From the NCBI RefSeq assembly GCF_019703515.2, contig NC_059393.1, forward strand, positions 15,620,501 through 15,684,500: a DNA stretch of 64,000 nt. Reading direction: 5' to 3'. The translations under genes and the position numbers were made by a program. Source of the DNA: Myxocyprinus asiaticus. Lineage: Eukaryota; Chordata; Actinopteri; Cypriniformes; Catostomidae. This document shows, in pieces, positions 11,790 through 25,159 of the stretch (position 1 is the first letter of the stretch; every line of letters begins with the position of its first letter). The notes beneath the pieces were generated by a model that was not told where the DNA came from, did no database searches, and saw nothing but the letters and a program-made list of their open reading frames with translations.

Positions 11790-11871
11790 GGAATTTAATC
11801 ATTTTCCACGGCACACCTGACAATCTTTCACGGCACAATAATGTGCCGCGGCACAGTGGTTGGGAAACACT
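11790..11871 (-). mobile_element. Possible hAT (Charlie-like) terminus
   Basis: Read from 11871 on the minus strand it begins CAGTGTTTCCCAACCACTG and continues TGCCGCGGCACA. This resembles the terminal region of vertebrate hAT elements. The other end was not located, so class and extent are tentative. Confidence 0.45.
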
Positions 11872-11884
11872 GCTCAATTGCACT

Positions 11885-12480
11885 ATTAAAGTTTGTTTAG
11901 AGCAACCCATCCAGCTGGACACAACACTGACTCAAACGTTGGCGTGAGTTGGGGGGCGAGACTGTCTATTTGTTTCATCAATGGGAAACAGGGTGCGTAT
12001 TCGGATGGCTGTTTGAAAAAAAAAAATATTTTTGCAATTCCGTTCGGTGGTGCAGAAATTACACACTTCAACTTTAACGAAAACTAAATGAAAACATTTT
12101 CCTTCATTTTGTTAATAATTTTGTAAATAAAAAAACATTTTATTTGAAAACATAATTGGAAATTTAAAAGAAATCTCAAATAAATTTGACTCTAGGACTC
12201 TAAAATTAACTAAATTAAAATAAAATGACTATGAATTAATTTTAGTTTAGTTTTTGAATAATTTATAACTCGCTTCATTAATCATGAAAATGCCACTAGC
12301 TGGCGATAACACTAAAAGGCCGTTAAACATATTTAAACAATAGTAGTTTATACATTACCTAAAAATAATTTACAATGTTAGTAAATTAAAAAAATGTAAA
12401 TAAAAAATTACAGAGGAAAAACTAACAGAACTAAATTGAAATAGACAAATTGGAAATAAAACAAAAATATATACTGTAAT
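11885..12480. other. AT-rich interval, no recognised feature
   Basis: Mostly A/T-rich sequence with A runs. No supportable gene. Confidence 0.5.
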
Positions 12481-12489
12481 AATTAACCA

Positions 12490-12690
12490 CTTCATGGTTG
12501 TTTGTTGCTTAAGTGGACCAGCTTAGCCATGATGTTCACCAGCAAAAATGCTAGTCAACCAGCATGCTCTTTCTGGTGAAGCTGCTTAATCAAAGAATCA
12601 TGCTGGTTAAGCTAGTCAAAAATCACCAGCACCTCATACAAATGAAAGGTGACCAGCATCGAAAACTCAACTTGTGCTGGTTTCAACAGG
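12490..12690. repeat. Dispersed CTGGT/CCAGC-rich repeat
   Basis: Shares GACCAGCTTAGCCATG-like and ACCAGCATG.TCTTTCTGGTGAAGCTG-like phrases with 5512-5674. It ends near GTGCTGGTTTCAACAGGG, a decayed form of the family terminus. Confidence 0.55.
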
Positions 12691-14453
12691 GCTGTAGTCT
12701 TTAGTACTAAATTTAGTACACACTAGAACAAAGCCATGCTCACTGCACATGTAGATGAAGGCCATTTCCTGTTAGATTTTGACCTTTCTAGCCAAGTGCA
12801 CCAAAATCTGAGCGCTTCATCCGCTGACACATCAGCCCACAGAGGCTGAGAAAGGCCACAAGAACAATGCACTCTCAACCTGTGAAGAAAAAAAAGACTT
12901 ATGTGCAAAAATGGGTACTGTCCCCAGCACAGGAAGCTTAGGCAATTCCCTTTGTGCGAAGCCCTGAATGGGAGCAATAATGCTGACCACACACCACAGG
13001 CATTAGCAGCCGGCACGTAGCCATTTCGGTTTGACCTTCAAGCTGGTTCCTTGAGCACGGCTTCAGTGAAATGGCCCCTTCAACCTTTTTGAAAGAGCAG
13101 TCATCTGTTTGCCCACTTCTCAGACCTGTCCTTTGTGAAATGTAGTGTGTTTTTAACAGTGGGCAGTCAGCCACACAAGACCAGTCAACCATAAAGCAAA
13201 TCCTTTTCAAACTCAACCCCTGACTTATGCGTGACAAACTCTGCACCTTTTAGGAGTTCAACATGTCTCCTTTGTTTATTTTTCAAAACATCACGGGCTG
13301 ATTGGAGGATTGTGCTTGTGTATTTTGCTAGACAAACTTTGCTAACAAGGATTTATTTTTGTTCGGAAATTTGAGAGGAGCAGCAGATAGAAAGTGTTTT
13401 GTTGTCATTAGCTCATTAGAAGCAGTCTTGTTTTCTTTTCTTCACCAAATCTTTTCCAGCTATTATTACTAACATCTGATATCTGAGTGATGTTCTCCAA
13501 CAAGCCTTGCGTTTTGTGGCGTGTCGTCCCAGACATGCCAGAAAAACTGGCAACAGATTAATCAGTAAGTCTTAAAGTGACACATGACCACATATGTTTA
13601 CGTTTTTTTTTTTTGTTTTTTTTTTTTTATGAAAATAGTGAGTAACGGGCGCCATAGAAGGTTCCCGCCACAGAACTGCTTTATTTACCACACAAACATC
13701 ACATACTGATAAGACGGCATTCAGCTTTCTGTATACGTATACTGATGTTCAGAGAGTTGTCAGGGTGGTTCAAAAATGCCTTTTGTGTGAATAGTAAACA
13801 GACTTATCCTCCAGGGAGGGTTGCGGTAAATTCTTACATGACGTGAACCTAAAAACTGCGGCTGAGGTGGGAAAAGAGTAAAGTGAAAAGAAAGGGAGGG
13901 AACGATTGTATTAAAAAATGTAAAAATGTATTAAAATGTAAATTATATCATCATTTACTCACCCTCATTTTTATATTTTCTTGCTCCAAGTCCAACCTTT
14001 TGCACTTTTTTTTGTTTGTTTGTTTTTTTTTTGTCAGATTTTTGATTATGTTAGTTATATTTAAAGGTTTTCATGAAGATCTGAGGTGAGTTTATAGGCT
14101 TGGAGTTGTGGTTGACTTTCCAAAAATCAGTCCTCCACAAAATGCGAGACGCAGACAACTGATGCGTACAAACTTTGGAACAGCACTTACATTTTGATTG
14201 AGTCACTGAAACGTGATTGTTTCACGCTGACTGTTGATGTCTAATCACAACCATGAAATTCAATAGCTTAATAATGTCACATCACTTCTGCTGTGACAGT
14301 CCGACAATTGCTATTATCAGTCACAAACCAGCGCAGTACCAATACTCATTACCTGAGAACATTCATAAAAAATGAATTGACATTAAATTAAATAGATCTT
14401 TATTACTTTGCCTCGTTACAGTTCTTCAAAGATATGAATTATCAAAATGACTG
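12691..14453. other. Non-coding interval with T-rich runs
   Basis: Contains T runs at 13600-13630 and 14005-14032. Minus-strand open frames of about 100 codons at 12723-13246 overlap in two frames and show no recognisable domain. No gene call. Confidence 0.45.
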
Positions 14454-14500
14454 TTAAAGGGTCATTCACTCAAAAATGAAAAGTCTGGCAAGCTTTCCTC
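14454..14500 (+). mobile_element. Left-end fragment of an Angel-like element
   Basis: TTAA at 14454-14457, then AGGGTCATTCACTCAAAAAT, the family left end. The rest has decayed. Confidence 0.5.
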
Positions 14501-14668
14501 AACCTCACTCAAGAACCAGATCAGTCTGATTTTTTAACAAATTCATTCAGACAGAATTTGTCAACTGGATCAAATGACACAAAAATACAATTTATTCACA
14601 AATTAGACATCGCTACATAAATTTTGGTCTGTTATGCACACAAAGCTATTGGATGGCTTAAGAAGACA

Positions 14669-15422
<754 letters not shown>

Positions 15423-15485
15423 TGTAACATTCACATTTACATTTATTCATTTGACAGACGCTTTTATCCAAAGCGACTTACAAGA
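15423..15485 (-). other. L2 3' tail with stem-loop
   Basis: Minus strand: GTAAGTCGCTTTGGATAAAA, GCGTCTGTCAAATGAATAAA, TGTAAATGTGAATG. GTCGCTTT can pair with AAAAGCG-type sequence to form the hairpin that the reverse transcriptase recognises in the eel UnaL2 family. The TGTAA-like end is also typical. The SINE at 25160-25272 ends in a related tail. Confidence 0.8.
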
Positions 15486-15593
15486 GAGGAAAACATAAGC
15501 GAATCATCTTAGGAGACAGTGGTATGAAAAGTGCTGTATTACAAAGTATCACTAGCATCATAATAGTATTCAAAACAGAATAAAGTGCAACAG

Positions 15594-15621
<28 letters not shown>

Positions 15622-15626
<5 letters not shown>

Positions 15627-16563
15627 GACTGGTTAAGTGCTCATGGAAAAGATGTGTTTTTAGTCGTTTTTTGAAGACAGAGAGTGAGTCAGCATCACGG
15701 ATGGATTTGGGAAGGTCGTTCCACCAACGTGGTATGATGAAGCTGAAATTCCGGGAAAGTGTTTTGGTGCCTCTTTGTGTTGGTACAACAAGGCGACGTT
15801 CCTTAGCTGACCGCAGGCTTCTAGTGGGCGCGTAGCTCTGCATATATGATTTTAGGTATGCTGGAGCAGACCCAGTGACTGTTCTGTATGCCAGCATCAG
15901 AGCCTTGAATTTGATACGTGCATCAACCGGTAGCCAGTGGAGAGAGACAAGGAGTGGTGTAACATGTGCTCTCTTTGGTACATTAAAGACCAGACGTGCT
16001 GCTGCATTCTGGATCATTTGGAGGGGTCTAGTTGCACATGCAGGGAGGCCTGCAATGAGAGCGTTACAGTGGTCCAGTCTAGTTATGACAAGTGACTGGA
16101 CAAGCAGTTGTGTGGCATGTTCAGAGAGGAAGGGTCTTATCTTCCTGATATTGTAGAGTGTAAATCTACATGATCTTGCAGTCTTTGAGATGTGGTCTGT
16201 GAAATTTAGTCTGTTGTCGATGGTTACCCCTAGATTTCTGACCGATTTGGAAGGCATTACTGTAGTTGCACCCAGCTGCGCGGTGATGTTGTGTTCAACA
16301 TCAGGGTTGGCTGGAAAGACAAGGAGTTCAGTCTTGGCTGGGTTGAGTTGCAGGTGGTGCTCCTTCATCCAGGCCGAGATGTCCACCAGGCAGGCAGAAA
16401 TTCGAGCAGTCACTGTGGTGTCGTTGGGCTGGAAAGACAAGTAGAGTTGCGTGTCATCAGCGTAACAGTGGTAAGAGAAACCATGTGCCTGAATGATGGG
16501 TCCCAGTGATGTTGTGTATATAGAGAAGAGAAGTGGCCCAAGCACTGATCCACTGATCCCCAC
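15622..16563 (-). pseudogene. L2 LINE reverse transcriptase, C-terminal part
   Basis: The 313 codons downstream of the internal stop, in the same frame as the upstream part. Reverse transcriptase motifs: [12 protein letters not shown] near residues 5-16 and the catalytic YADD at about 34-37. They are followed by [18 protein letters not shown] and the WWNDLP segment of the C-terminal region, usual for CR1/L2 proteins. The ATG at 16563 is almost certainly not a native start. It lies in a tandemly repeated GATCAGTG stretch that has overwritten the conserved PQG loop before GSVLG. Codon use matches the upstream part, so both are halves of one protein of about 980 codons. Confidence 0.9.
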
Positions 16564-16599
16564 TGATCCCCAGTAAGTAGCTGATGTGGCTTGGATATC

Positions 16600-18558
16600 T
16601 CATACTCTCCAGGTTACCTTGAAGGACCTACCTGAGAGATAGGAATTAAACCAGTCAAGCACAGTTCCTGTGATGCCCAGCGAGGAGAGGATAGAGAGTA
16701 AGATCTGATGGTTGACTGTGTCAAAGGCTGCAGAAAGGTCCAGCAGAATCAGGACTGATGATCTTGATTCAGCTTTCGCCCGTCTCAGTAACTCGGTGAC
16801 AGACAGCAGGGCGGTCTCGGTGGAGTTTCCACTTTTAAAGCCTGACTGATTGTCATCCAGCAGCTTGTTCTGTGAGAGATAGGCAGAGATTTGATTGAAA
16901 ACTGCCCTTTCAAGTGTTTTTGCCATGAATGGGATGAGAGAGACTGGTCTGTAGTGTTCTATTTGTGTGGGGTTAAGTGCGGGTTTCTTCAGCAGCGGGG
17001 TTACTCGAGCCTGCTTAAATGTAGTGGGAAAAGTGCCTGTAAGTAGAGATGTGTTAATTATGTGTGTGAGTGCAGGTAGGATGGATGAAGAAATGGCCTG
17101 GAGAAGGTGAGAAGGAATGGGGTCAAGGGAACAGGTGGTGAGGTGGTTGGAGAGGAGGAGTTTAGAGACCTCAGTGTCAGTCAGAGGAGAGAACATGGAG
17201 ACAGAAGAGTTGCATACAGGAGACAGGTGTTTGACAAGGTGTGGTGCTGAGAATGTATTGCTGATGGCTGTAACCTTATTAGTAAAAAATGTGGTGAAGA
17301 CATCTGCTGTCAGTGATGTGTCAGACGGTGGAGGGTGAGGGCAGAGAAGTGTGTTGAATGTTCTAAACAAGCTGCGAATGTCAGTGGTGCTGTTGATCTT
17401 GTTCTGGTAATAGGAGGTTTTTGCAGATTTAACATTATCTGAAAAAGTTGCAAGCAGGGACTGATATTTACCTAGATCTGCTGGATCTTTAGATTTCCGC
17501 CACCTCCTCTCAGCTGCCCTGAGGACAGTCCGATGTTCACGAAGGACGTCAGACAGCCAAGGGCTGGGTGGTGTAGCACGTGCTGGCCTAGAGGAGATAG
17601 GACAGATGTTGTCTAGACAGGTTGTTAAAGTAGAGCTTAGTGTGTCTGTGGCAGTGTTTACATTAAGCGTGGTAAATACATTTTGTGTAGGAAGAGATGT
17701 AGAAACAGCAGTGGAAAGGCGAGAGGGTGAGAGGGAATGGAGGTTACGGCAAAAGGAAACCAATGGTGGAGTCTGTTTTAATATAGATGGGAGTGTCATG
17801 TTGAATTGAACAAAGTAGTGATCAGAGACATGTAAAGGAGTAACAAGAATATTTGAGTTGGTACAGTTACGTGTAAAGATGAGGTCCAGCTGGTTGCCCG
17901 ATCTGTGAGTTGCTGTGGTGTGTAGTTTTTCCAACTCAAATGAGGCCAGGAGAGTATTCAATTCAGTGGCCTGGGGCTTGTCTTGGTGTATGTTGAAATC
18001 ACCAAGAACCACAAGTGGCCTAGCATCCTCCGGCAAGGAGGACAGCAGGACATCCAACTCCTCAAGAAAGTTTGTCAGCTGACCTGGAGGGCGATAGATG
18101 ACAACAACATGTATTTTTGTGGGTTGCATTGTAGTAATAGCATGGAATTCAAAACTAGTATTGTTACATAGTGAAGAGTGTGTTGAAAATGTCCAGTTGT
18201 TATGAATGAGCAAACCTGTTTCCCCACCCCTACCGGTGTGTCGAGGGGTGTGAGAGAAGGAGAAGTTGTTGGAGAGAGCAGCAGGTGTTGCTGTATCCTC
18301 TGGATGTATCCATGTTTCTGTCAGTGCCAGGATGCTGAGGGTGGACTGCGTGGCAAAGGCTGGAATGAAGTCAGCTTTTTTCACAGCTGATTGGCAGTTC
18401 CAGAGTCCCACTGAGAAAGAGAAAGGAGCAGGTGCTGAAGTGCAAAGTGGCCGTAGGTTGTGTGGGTTGCGTTTGGTCTTGCATCGATATCGTGTAAACG
18501 GTCTGTAACAGATAACAGGGATGTGCTTGAAGGCATGTGTTATACGTGAAGTAGACAT
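16600..18558 (-). pseudogene. L2 LINE ORF2, endonuclease plus RT N-terminal half
   Basis: 652 codons. Residues about 48-250 form an AP-type endonuclease that nicks target DNA: WNCQS (53-57), TETW (80-83), YRPPG (155-159), GDFN (186-189) and SDH (245-247) are all present. Reverse transcriptase follows, with YRPVSL, QSGFKSG and LLDLSAAFD (605-613, catalytic Asp about 607). Reading stops at TGA 16600-16602, before the YADD motif, so the product would be inactive as an RT. Just beyond the stop, a different frame reads [10 protein letters not shown], the expected continuation. That suggests a small deletion near 16605 caused the shift, with the frame restored further on. The ATG at 18558 is plausible but not proven as the native start. 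Confidence 0.92.
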
Positions 18559-19340
18559 GTTAGTATGTAGAAGGAAAATAATAAGAGATACAATAACAAG
18601 ATACTTAGGTGCTATGTTGAGTGGCGCCTTGTCGGTGTCCTTGCTCGGTGGACTCGCACAGGTAGACTCGCTGGTCTTTACACAAGTAGGTCTTCACGAG
18701 GAGGGCTTTACACGAGGGCTACCACTTCCGCTGCCACTTCCGCGTCAGCATTCAAGTTAAATATATACGTGATGATAACGAGCTGTTCAATGAAAAAGGC
18801 AGGACACGCCTTAAAGCTACTTAGCACAACAAAGCTAGTCACGTGGTCAACAGAAACTAAGGGTCGCGCGAGGTGACAAGTGCGACTTCCGTGCACCGCA
18901 AATAAATTATGCTGCACTTTAGCAATAAATAATACCCTAAAACAAGCGAAGCACTATTTATAAACACTAAAAACCATGATAGTTTTACACACACACTGGC
19001 CAATCAACGCTAAATCTAGCAGTGAATAACCTGGGACAAGTCAAAAACAATATAGCACACACACACACACACACACCAACCTTCGTATAAGCGATGCGAG
19101 TTCAAGACAGTAAACAAACAGCACAAGTCTAGCAATGAATACCACTCTTCAACAAAGTAAAACAATGAAATAAACACACTTACACGCAACTGCAGACTCC
19201 TGTAAATAGATTGCTTATCCTGCTTAACAGTTCCTTTCTCCATCACTTGATCATTAATGCGGAATCGGCATTGTGTGTTTATTTGTGGTGTGAATGTCAG
19301 TGTAATAATGACCCAGGACACACCACGAAGGTTCTGCCTC
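18559..19340 (-). other. Probable L2 5' leader and flank
   Basis: No open frame of note. GC content stays close to that of the LINE until about 18770, then falls. A short (AC)10 run lies at 19059-19078. I cannot place the element's 5' end without other copies. Confidence 0.45.
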
Positions 19341-21479
19341 ATTCCAGCCAGTATTTAAACTCATACAGAGTTGAATAAATGTATAAATCGAATGTGAAAA
19401 TTTATAAATGCGGTAATCACAAATAAGAAAAATCAACGCGTTTAACATTTAAGTTAACTACATGTGTTACGCTCTAATTTTGACAGCTATATATAGCTTG
19501 ATATACAATATATATAACTGATTCTTGAGATAAGGGACAATAAATGTCTTACATACAAAAGTAATCTTTATTTTAAAAATCAAGAAATTCATAGTAATAA
19601 AAAATACTAGAAAAGTTAAATCTAAAGGAAATGTGTATACTCAGGGCATTTATTACTTATATTTTTTAAATAATTTCATTAGAATGTTTTAAAATACATG
19701 CTCTATACTTGAAAGCACGTTACTTAACCTGTCCTCAGTAAGAGGTCACAATGTTAAACTGCCAAACAAAGTGTTTAAAAATGCAACAAATTCTTATTAA
19801 TATCAAATGAAAGGTATGGATCTGTAAGATATCAAACAACACAAAAAATAAACTTTAATTTATATTTTTCATTAAAAAAAAATTTTTTTAAAAAAATTTA
19901 AAAACTGCCTATTAAAGTTGTGTCCTCACTTTGCATCAACTCAAGATTTTTTTATAATCCTGAATTAACCAACAATTTCATGGTAATCTATAATTTTGAG
20001 GACCGCTTTCCCACTTCATGCTCATGGTGGATGCAACAGTAGGACACGTGTTCAGGTAAGTTTGATATATTTTCATATTTTATACAAACAATGTTTAAGT
20101 CTCTGTTGTCACAGCTTCAATATGTCAACTCTGTCATTCCCATTATGATAATTTCTGTGAATTGTGGAATAATTTTGGCATTTGAGTTTAAGTTATAGGA
20201 GCAGCTCCAACAGAGGAAAAAAACACTTGGTTTACATGGAAAAATATTCAATTTTGTCAACTCCGTCGGAATTGTCAGAGTAGAATTAAAACAGAAAAAA
20301 AGAATTATAGAATATATATTATTTTTATCACTTAACTCCTTTACTGAACACCATTATTAGATAAATAAAGACTTGACACTCTTGTTGGATGGATCAGATT
20401 AAAATAGCATGTTTTTTAGTGTGTCTGATGTCGCCACAATGTACACAATGCCCAGAATGCTTTGACTCTTAAGAAGATGGGATTACCATCTGTGATTGTG
20501 GGCTTCATTGTGGAGCAAAGGGATCCTGAGTGAAATCCCCTGTCAGGCACTGGTGCTTATCCCAGTTTTTTTGTTGTTTCTTTCAACGGAAAGGACTCTG
20601 TCACACATGCATGTAATCTCAGTGACAGACAGAAGGAGCAAACATTTTATTTCACGTCAAAGGGGAATGAAAACATGAGTAGAAACGGAAAAGAAAAGGG
20701 GTCTGAGAGGCATTTTTGTTTACATAAAATAGGGTGGCACTCAGTCTCCTCTTAATAGTTCGTAGCACAGATCTTTGCAGTTTAAATTATAGGCTCAGTG
20801 CATAGTATGCTTAGCAATGTGTTATGCATTATTCATGGCAGCTTCAAAATCTAAATTATAGCAGAAAATATAAAATGAGATAAAAAGAAGGAACTGTGTG
20901 AGAAAGCGCATAAAAACAATGATGCAACATTGGGGAAATGCGAAAACGCAATAAACTTAATGTCAAAGCAAGAGAAGGCATTGGCTCTGTTCGGAATTGC
21001 ATGTTACTATATTACTCATACTTTTCCTGCAGTGTGTAGTATGTATGCTCTGAGCAGTATGCAAATGTTTGGATGACCTATTACATTTCTCAAAATGTGC
21101 AGTATACAGCAGTATACAATAGAGCACACTATGCGGAAAACTGTATATTGCACAATGCAATGCCCTCAACTTGACATTCCATTTCCACGAATGAACTGGA
21201 AGTAGACACATTTTTTTTAAAAATGTATCGTATTCTTGACTCATTATTTGGACTGTTAAAAGTTAAGGTATTATAAACCTAACTGTATTAAAACTGCACA
21301 ATGATAACTCGATGCAACTTTCTGAATTAAACATGAATGTAATGAGGTCATGTGACAACAATATAGCATAAGAACATTTGAAACATTTATCGTTGCATAA
21401 TGCATACTGATTTGTACACTATTTAAAAATACTGATTCTGCCCAGTTTTGTTTATAAATTGTCACTTGTATAGCAGATA
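19341..21479. other. Non-coding interval, no recognised feature
   Basis: AT-rich, with A/T runs around 19870-19900. 20990-21180 has the look of a common fish repeat terminus (GCTCTGTTCGGAATTGCATG), but a partner end was not found. Confidence 0.4.
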
Positions 21480-21760
21480 TACACATTTAAAATGTACATT
21501 CTTACTCGGACCAAAAATATTGATGACTCATCTTGCACTACACAGATTTCTGCTCAATCAATTGCTCTCTAGAATGAGAAGGTCCTTCCCCTTTATACCA
21601 CATGCAACCGACAAGCTAATCATGGTTCGGTGACTAGAGCGTATTGGCTATTAAAAAAAGTGATGAGCCGTTTGATATGTTCCACCCCTACTTCCGGTTT
21701 CAATAATGAATACATCAACACAGGAAAGAAAACTGCTTTTATCAAGCTAGTTCATGGGAA
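21480..21760. repeat. Uninterrupted copy of the 2.15-kb repeat
   Basis: Colinear with 2150-2327 plus 3468-3600, without the intervening 1.1 kb. It therefore acts as the empty-site version of that locus. Confidence 0.65.
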
Positions 21761-22659
21761 CTTTAAGAAGCATAATTTCAATTACTGTATTCTGGGTCTT
21801 TAGTTTCTGCAGTTTTACCGAAGGGACATTGTGAAGCCTAGGACTGCAGTAAATGGGGTTAATACTAGAAAAGGCTTCAAGAACCCAATTTTTCTTTCAA
21901 GCTTTGTGACTGTGTATGCACGTCTGTTCGAAAAGGCTCGGGGCCCAGACGCTTGGAATCATTTAGAGAGTATGTCGAGTGTGGGTGGAAAGGAATGCGT
22001 GCCCAGATAAAAAATAAAAGAAAGTGAAAGAAAAATAGGAGTGTGTGTGATAGACAGGGATAGACAGAGAAAGGGCAAATGAGTGGGGTGGGGGGTTGCC
22101 ACCTGAGATAGAGGAACATTTTAAGTGGTAGAATGCCTCGATGGAGGAGAAAGGGTGAAAAAGAGGACAGCGAAAGAAAGGGGAGAGGCGGGAGAGGGGG
22201 AACAGGAGGGAACAACAGACAGAGCGGGAGAGAGAGCAAGATAAAGAGGGAGAGAGAGAGAGCAAAAAAGCAAGCAGCCCACTCTCTTACCTACTGTTCT
22301 CCATCAAGCACATTTCAAATGGCTTTTGCAGGTCTCGCTTAGGGGAACATCTATTCCTATCACAATGCTGCCCACACACCTCTCTCCCTGACAGCAGAAG
22401 GGAGGGGGAGAGCAAGTAGGAGAGGTGGGGAGAGAAGGAAAAAAAATCACAGAATACACACGTTCTGGCCTTAAAGGTGCAGTAGCAGAAGCTTGAGGTT
22501 AGCATGCGAAGCATGCAATGCATTCAATTTAAGTTAAACCCCACTGCCCACGAGGGCCAACATGAATGTATTTCATTTTCTCTCACTCCTGCCATTTCTA
22601 CTCAGCTATCTGTCTTTGTTTTACCTAACCCTTTCTTTTATTGACACCCCTTGAGCTGC
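21761..22659. other. Non-coding interval with GA-rich stretch
   Basis: 22130-22270 is purine-rich (GGAGA, GAGAGAG). The long frames on both strands there are compositional. TTAAAGGTGCAGTAGC at about 22474 resembles a single TTAA-element end. Confidence 0.45.
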
Positions 22660-23475
22660 TAGCTGTTTTGGAACATGGTAGCGGATTTCTAGCTAGTCCA
22701 AGCTGGTCATTAGCTGGTTGACAAGCTATCATGGACCAAAAAACAGCTTGACCACCTTTAGTTGTTATGACCAGCTGGAAGTGGTTTCTAGCTGGTCTAA
22801 GCTGGTCCAAGCTGGTCATTAGCTGGTCCAAACTGGTCATTAGCTGGTTGACCAGCAACCATGTTTCAAAAACAAGCTTGACTAACTTTATCTGCTATGA
22901 CCAGCTGGTAGCTGGTCTGTTGCTGGTCCAAGATGGTCTACCAACTTGGACCAGCATAGAGGAGATGGAAACTAGATACCATGTTCTAAAAACCAGCTTG
23001 TCCAATTTTAGCTGCTATGACCAGCTGGTAGCTTGTCTGTTTCTGGGTCCAGATGATCTAATGAACAATTAAGAGCAGCTTAGACCAACTATAAACCAAT
23101 TACAATGTTCAAAAAACAGATTGTCGACCTTTAGCTGGTATGACCAGCTGGTTGCTGGTCCAAGATGGTCTACACACTCTGGACCAGCTTTGAGAAGTTG
23201 GAAATTAGATACCATGTTCCAAAAACCAGCTTGATCAATTTTAGCTGCTATGACCAGCTGGTAGTTTGTTTGTTGCTTGTCCAGGATGGTCTACCAGCTT
23301 GGAACATATAATAATCTTAGACCAGCTAGAAACCAACTACCATGTTCCAGAAACCAGCTTGACCACCTTTAGCTGGTATGACCAGCAATGTTTATGGTAT
23401 TGTCTACCAGCCTGGACCAACTAATGGCCAGCTTAGATCAGCTAGAAACCAGCTACCATATTTCAAAACACAGAT
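22660..23475. repeat. Tandem array, period about 120 bp, CCAGCTGG-rich
   Basis: The phrase ACCATGTTC.AAAAACCAGCTTG recurs near 22729, 22858, 22979, 23101, 23212, 23339 and 23456, a spacing of roughly 111-129 bp. Each unit also carries TATGACCAGCTGG and TTGCTGGTCCAAGATGGTC-like segments. CCAGCTGG is self-complementary, and the array is full of potential hairpins. No coding capacity. Confidence 0.85.
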
Positions 23476-25159
23476 GCCAACTAAAGGACTGTCCCTTTCT
23501 TTTTCATTTTGAAAATCCCACCCCCACCCCCTCCCCATCCCTCCCCCAGCCCTATCCTTGTCTTCTTCCCCCACCTTCTTTTTGGATCCTTGCAGGCCAT
23601 GTGACCACGGCTGCTTGAGCCGGTCTCCGTGACTGCAGAGCCGGGCTCTTCCACTGCAAGAGAATTTCACCAGAAAACAAATGATAATCCAGCTTTTACA
23701 GGGAGTATGGCTGCAATTTGATGGGCAAGGCACACATTCAAGATGTGCCTCTGACTCCGAGATAAATACTCAACCACGATAGTTATTGCTACAAAGACGG
23801 CAAAAGGCAGGAATAGTTAGTCATTTGTTATATGTGTAAAGCTTGATTTTAAATATTTATGGTAGTAGATGGTCAAGCACCTTTAGGGCTTGATTTCACT
23901 GTATTTGATGCCATTGTGCACTCTCTTTTGGTGATGGTTTAATGTTGACTGTCTGATCAATAATAAAGATTGCATTTATATGGTGAGTCCTATCTGAAAT
24001 TGAAACATGCACACAGAGTGAACTCTGATATCTATTGAAAATATTCTAACCCCAAATGTTACATGATAAACAAGTATTGTATTTATTTCTGCAGGGAGAA
24101 ATATAGGTCCAAGCTTAAGGACAATCACAGAATTCTCACTTGAACAAATGCTCCTGAATACTACTCAATACTACTGTTGATGGGGAGGGACATATTGAAG
24201 GGTTTGCCCCTTATTATAAAGAGCCAGTAGCCTTTTGTTTATGTCATGGCCTGGCAAAACCACACAAATCATCTTCCTTGACAATCAATATATGGTTGGA
24301 ATATGAAACCAAATAAATAGATAAAGTATGAGCATAAGTACAAAGGAAGACACACATACAACCATTATTTCCTAATTTCTATCATATCTATGCTTGTTAT
24401 TGCTAGTCGGAGGCTTTCTGAATTCTTGTGTGGTCTCTTTGGCAAATTCTCGTTCAACACATGGCATGAGTGTGTTTACTCATTGTTAATCCAGAAAATC
24501 ACATCTGTCTCCATGGCTGCAGAAAACTCCTCTCTCCTGTGCTGATCCGAGACTAGCCTCTTCAGACAAACCTTAATGAGAACCATTGTGAAGATTATCT
24601 CAAAACCATTCTGAGATCAGACTTCCACCAATGCATCTTCACAGCAGTGAGAAAGATGCTGTGGAAACCAGATCAGCAAAAGAAGGAGCTTTGTTTCGCA
24701 CGAAAATGAGCCTTCTTAGCAAAAAGCAAAAACAAACACCCCCACCCTTTTAACAAGGCACTGAGGCACAGATTATGAGGCAGTAGACAAGACCGACGTG
24801 TTTCCATGAATAGATAATAACTGAGAGACCACCCTGTGGACATTTAAACTCTGAAGTCAAACAAAGCCCCCCGGAGAGGCTCCTTATTCATGTTTGCACG
24901 AACGTTGAGACTCGACCTTGGATGAGTTTGACTCCTAAGTGACGTGTTCTGCATCTTGGTTCGAGCGTGACTGATACTAACCCTCACGTGACTCCACCAC
25001 TGTGGTCTTGTGGGTCTTTGTGTCGTGACTAAAGCTTGATGCACACTTTGCTTTTTTATTTTTTGCCAGGATTTTACCTTCTGGGAAAATTTTGGTGGCA
25101 TTATAAAATATTTCTGTTGTCGTAGTCTTGGACTGCTTAGTTTGACAAGCTCCTGAGTT
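23476..25159. other. Non-coding interval, no recognised feature
   Basis: C-rich tract CCCACCCCCACCCCCTCCCC near 23515-23545. Otherwise mixed sequence with only short frames. Confidence 0.45.

Larger units (their letters stand above)
15423..18770 (-). mobile_element. L2-clade LINE, near full length, inactivated
   Basis: Non-LTR retrotransposon on the minus strand. In transcription order: a 5' leader, one long coding region (18558 to 15622) for an AP-type endonuclease followed by a reverse transcriptase, a poly(A)-like tract (15597-15623), a roughly 110-bp 3' UTR, and a tail with a stem-loop and TGTAA-like ending. The coding region is open except for one in-frame stop at 16600-16602 beside a local rearrangement. 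The 5' boundary is uncertain; it could extend to about 19340. No target duplication was found. The family is autonomous when intact, but this copy cannot make full-length protein. Confidence 0.88.

Noticed and set aside
11221..11885. Complete hAT element with ATTGCACTATT duplicated at both sides
   Set aside because: ATTGCACTATT occurs at about 11234 and 11877, but no left terminus matching CAGTGTTTCCC lies next to the first, so only the right end was called.
15875..18508. Several plus-strand frames of 60-93 codons
   Set aside because: They lie opposite the L2 coding region, which has clear endonuclease and reverse transcriptase motifs; they are shadows.
22660..23475. CRISPR-like array
   Set aside because: Units are about 120 bp, similar along their whole length and without unique spacers; the sequence is eukaryotic.
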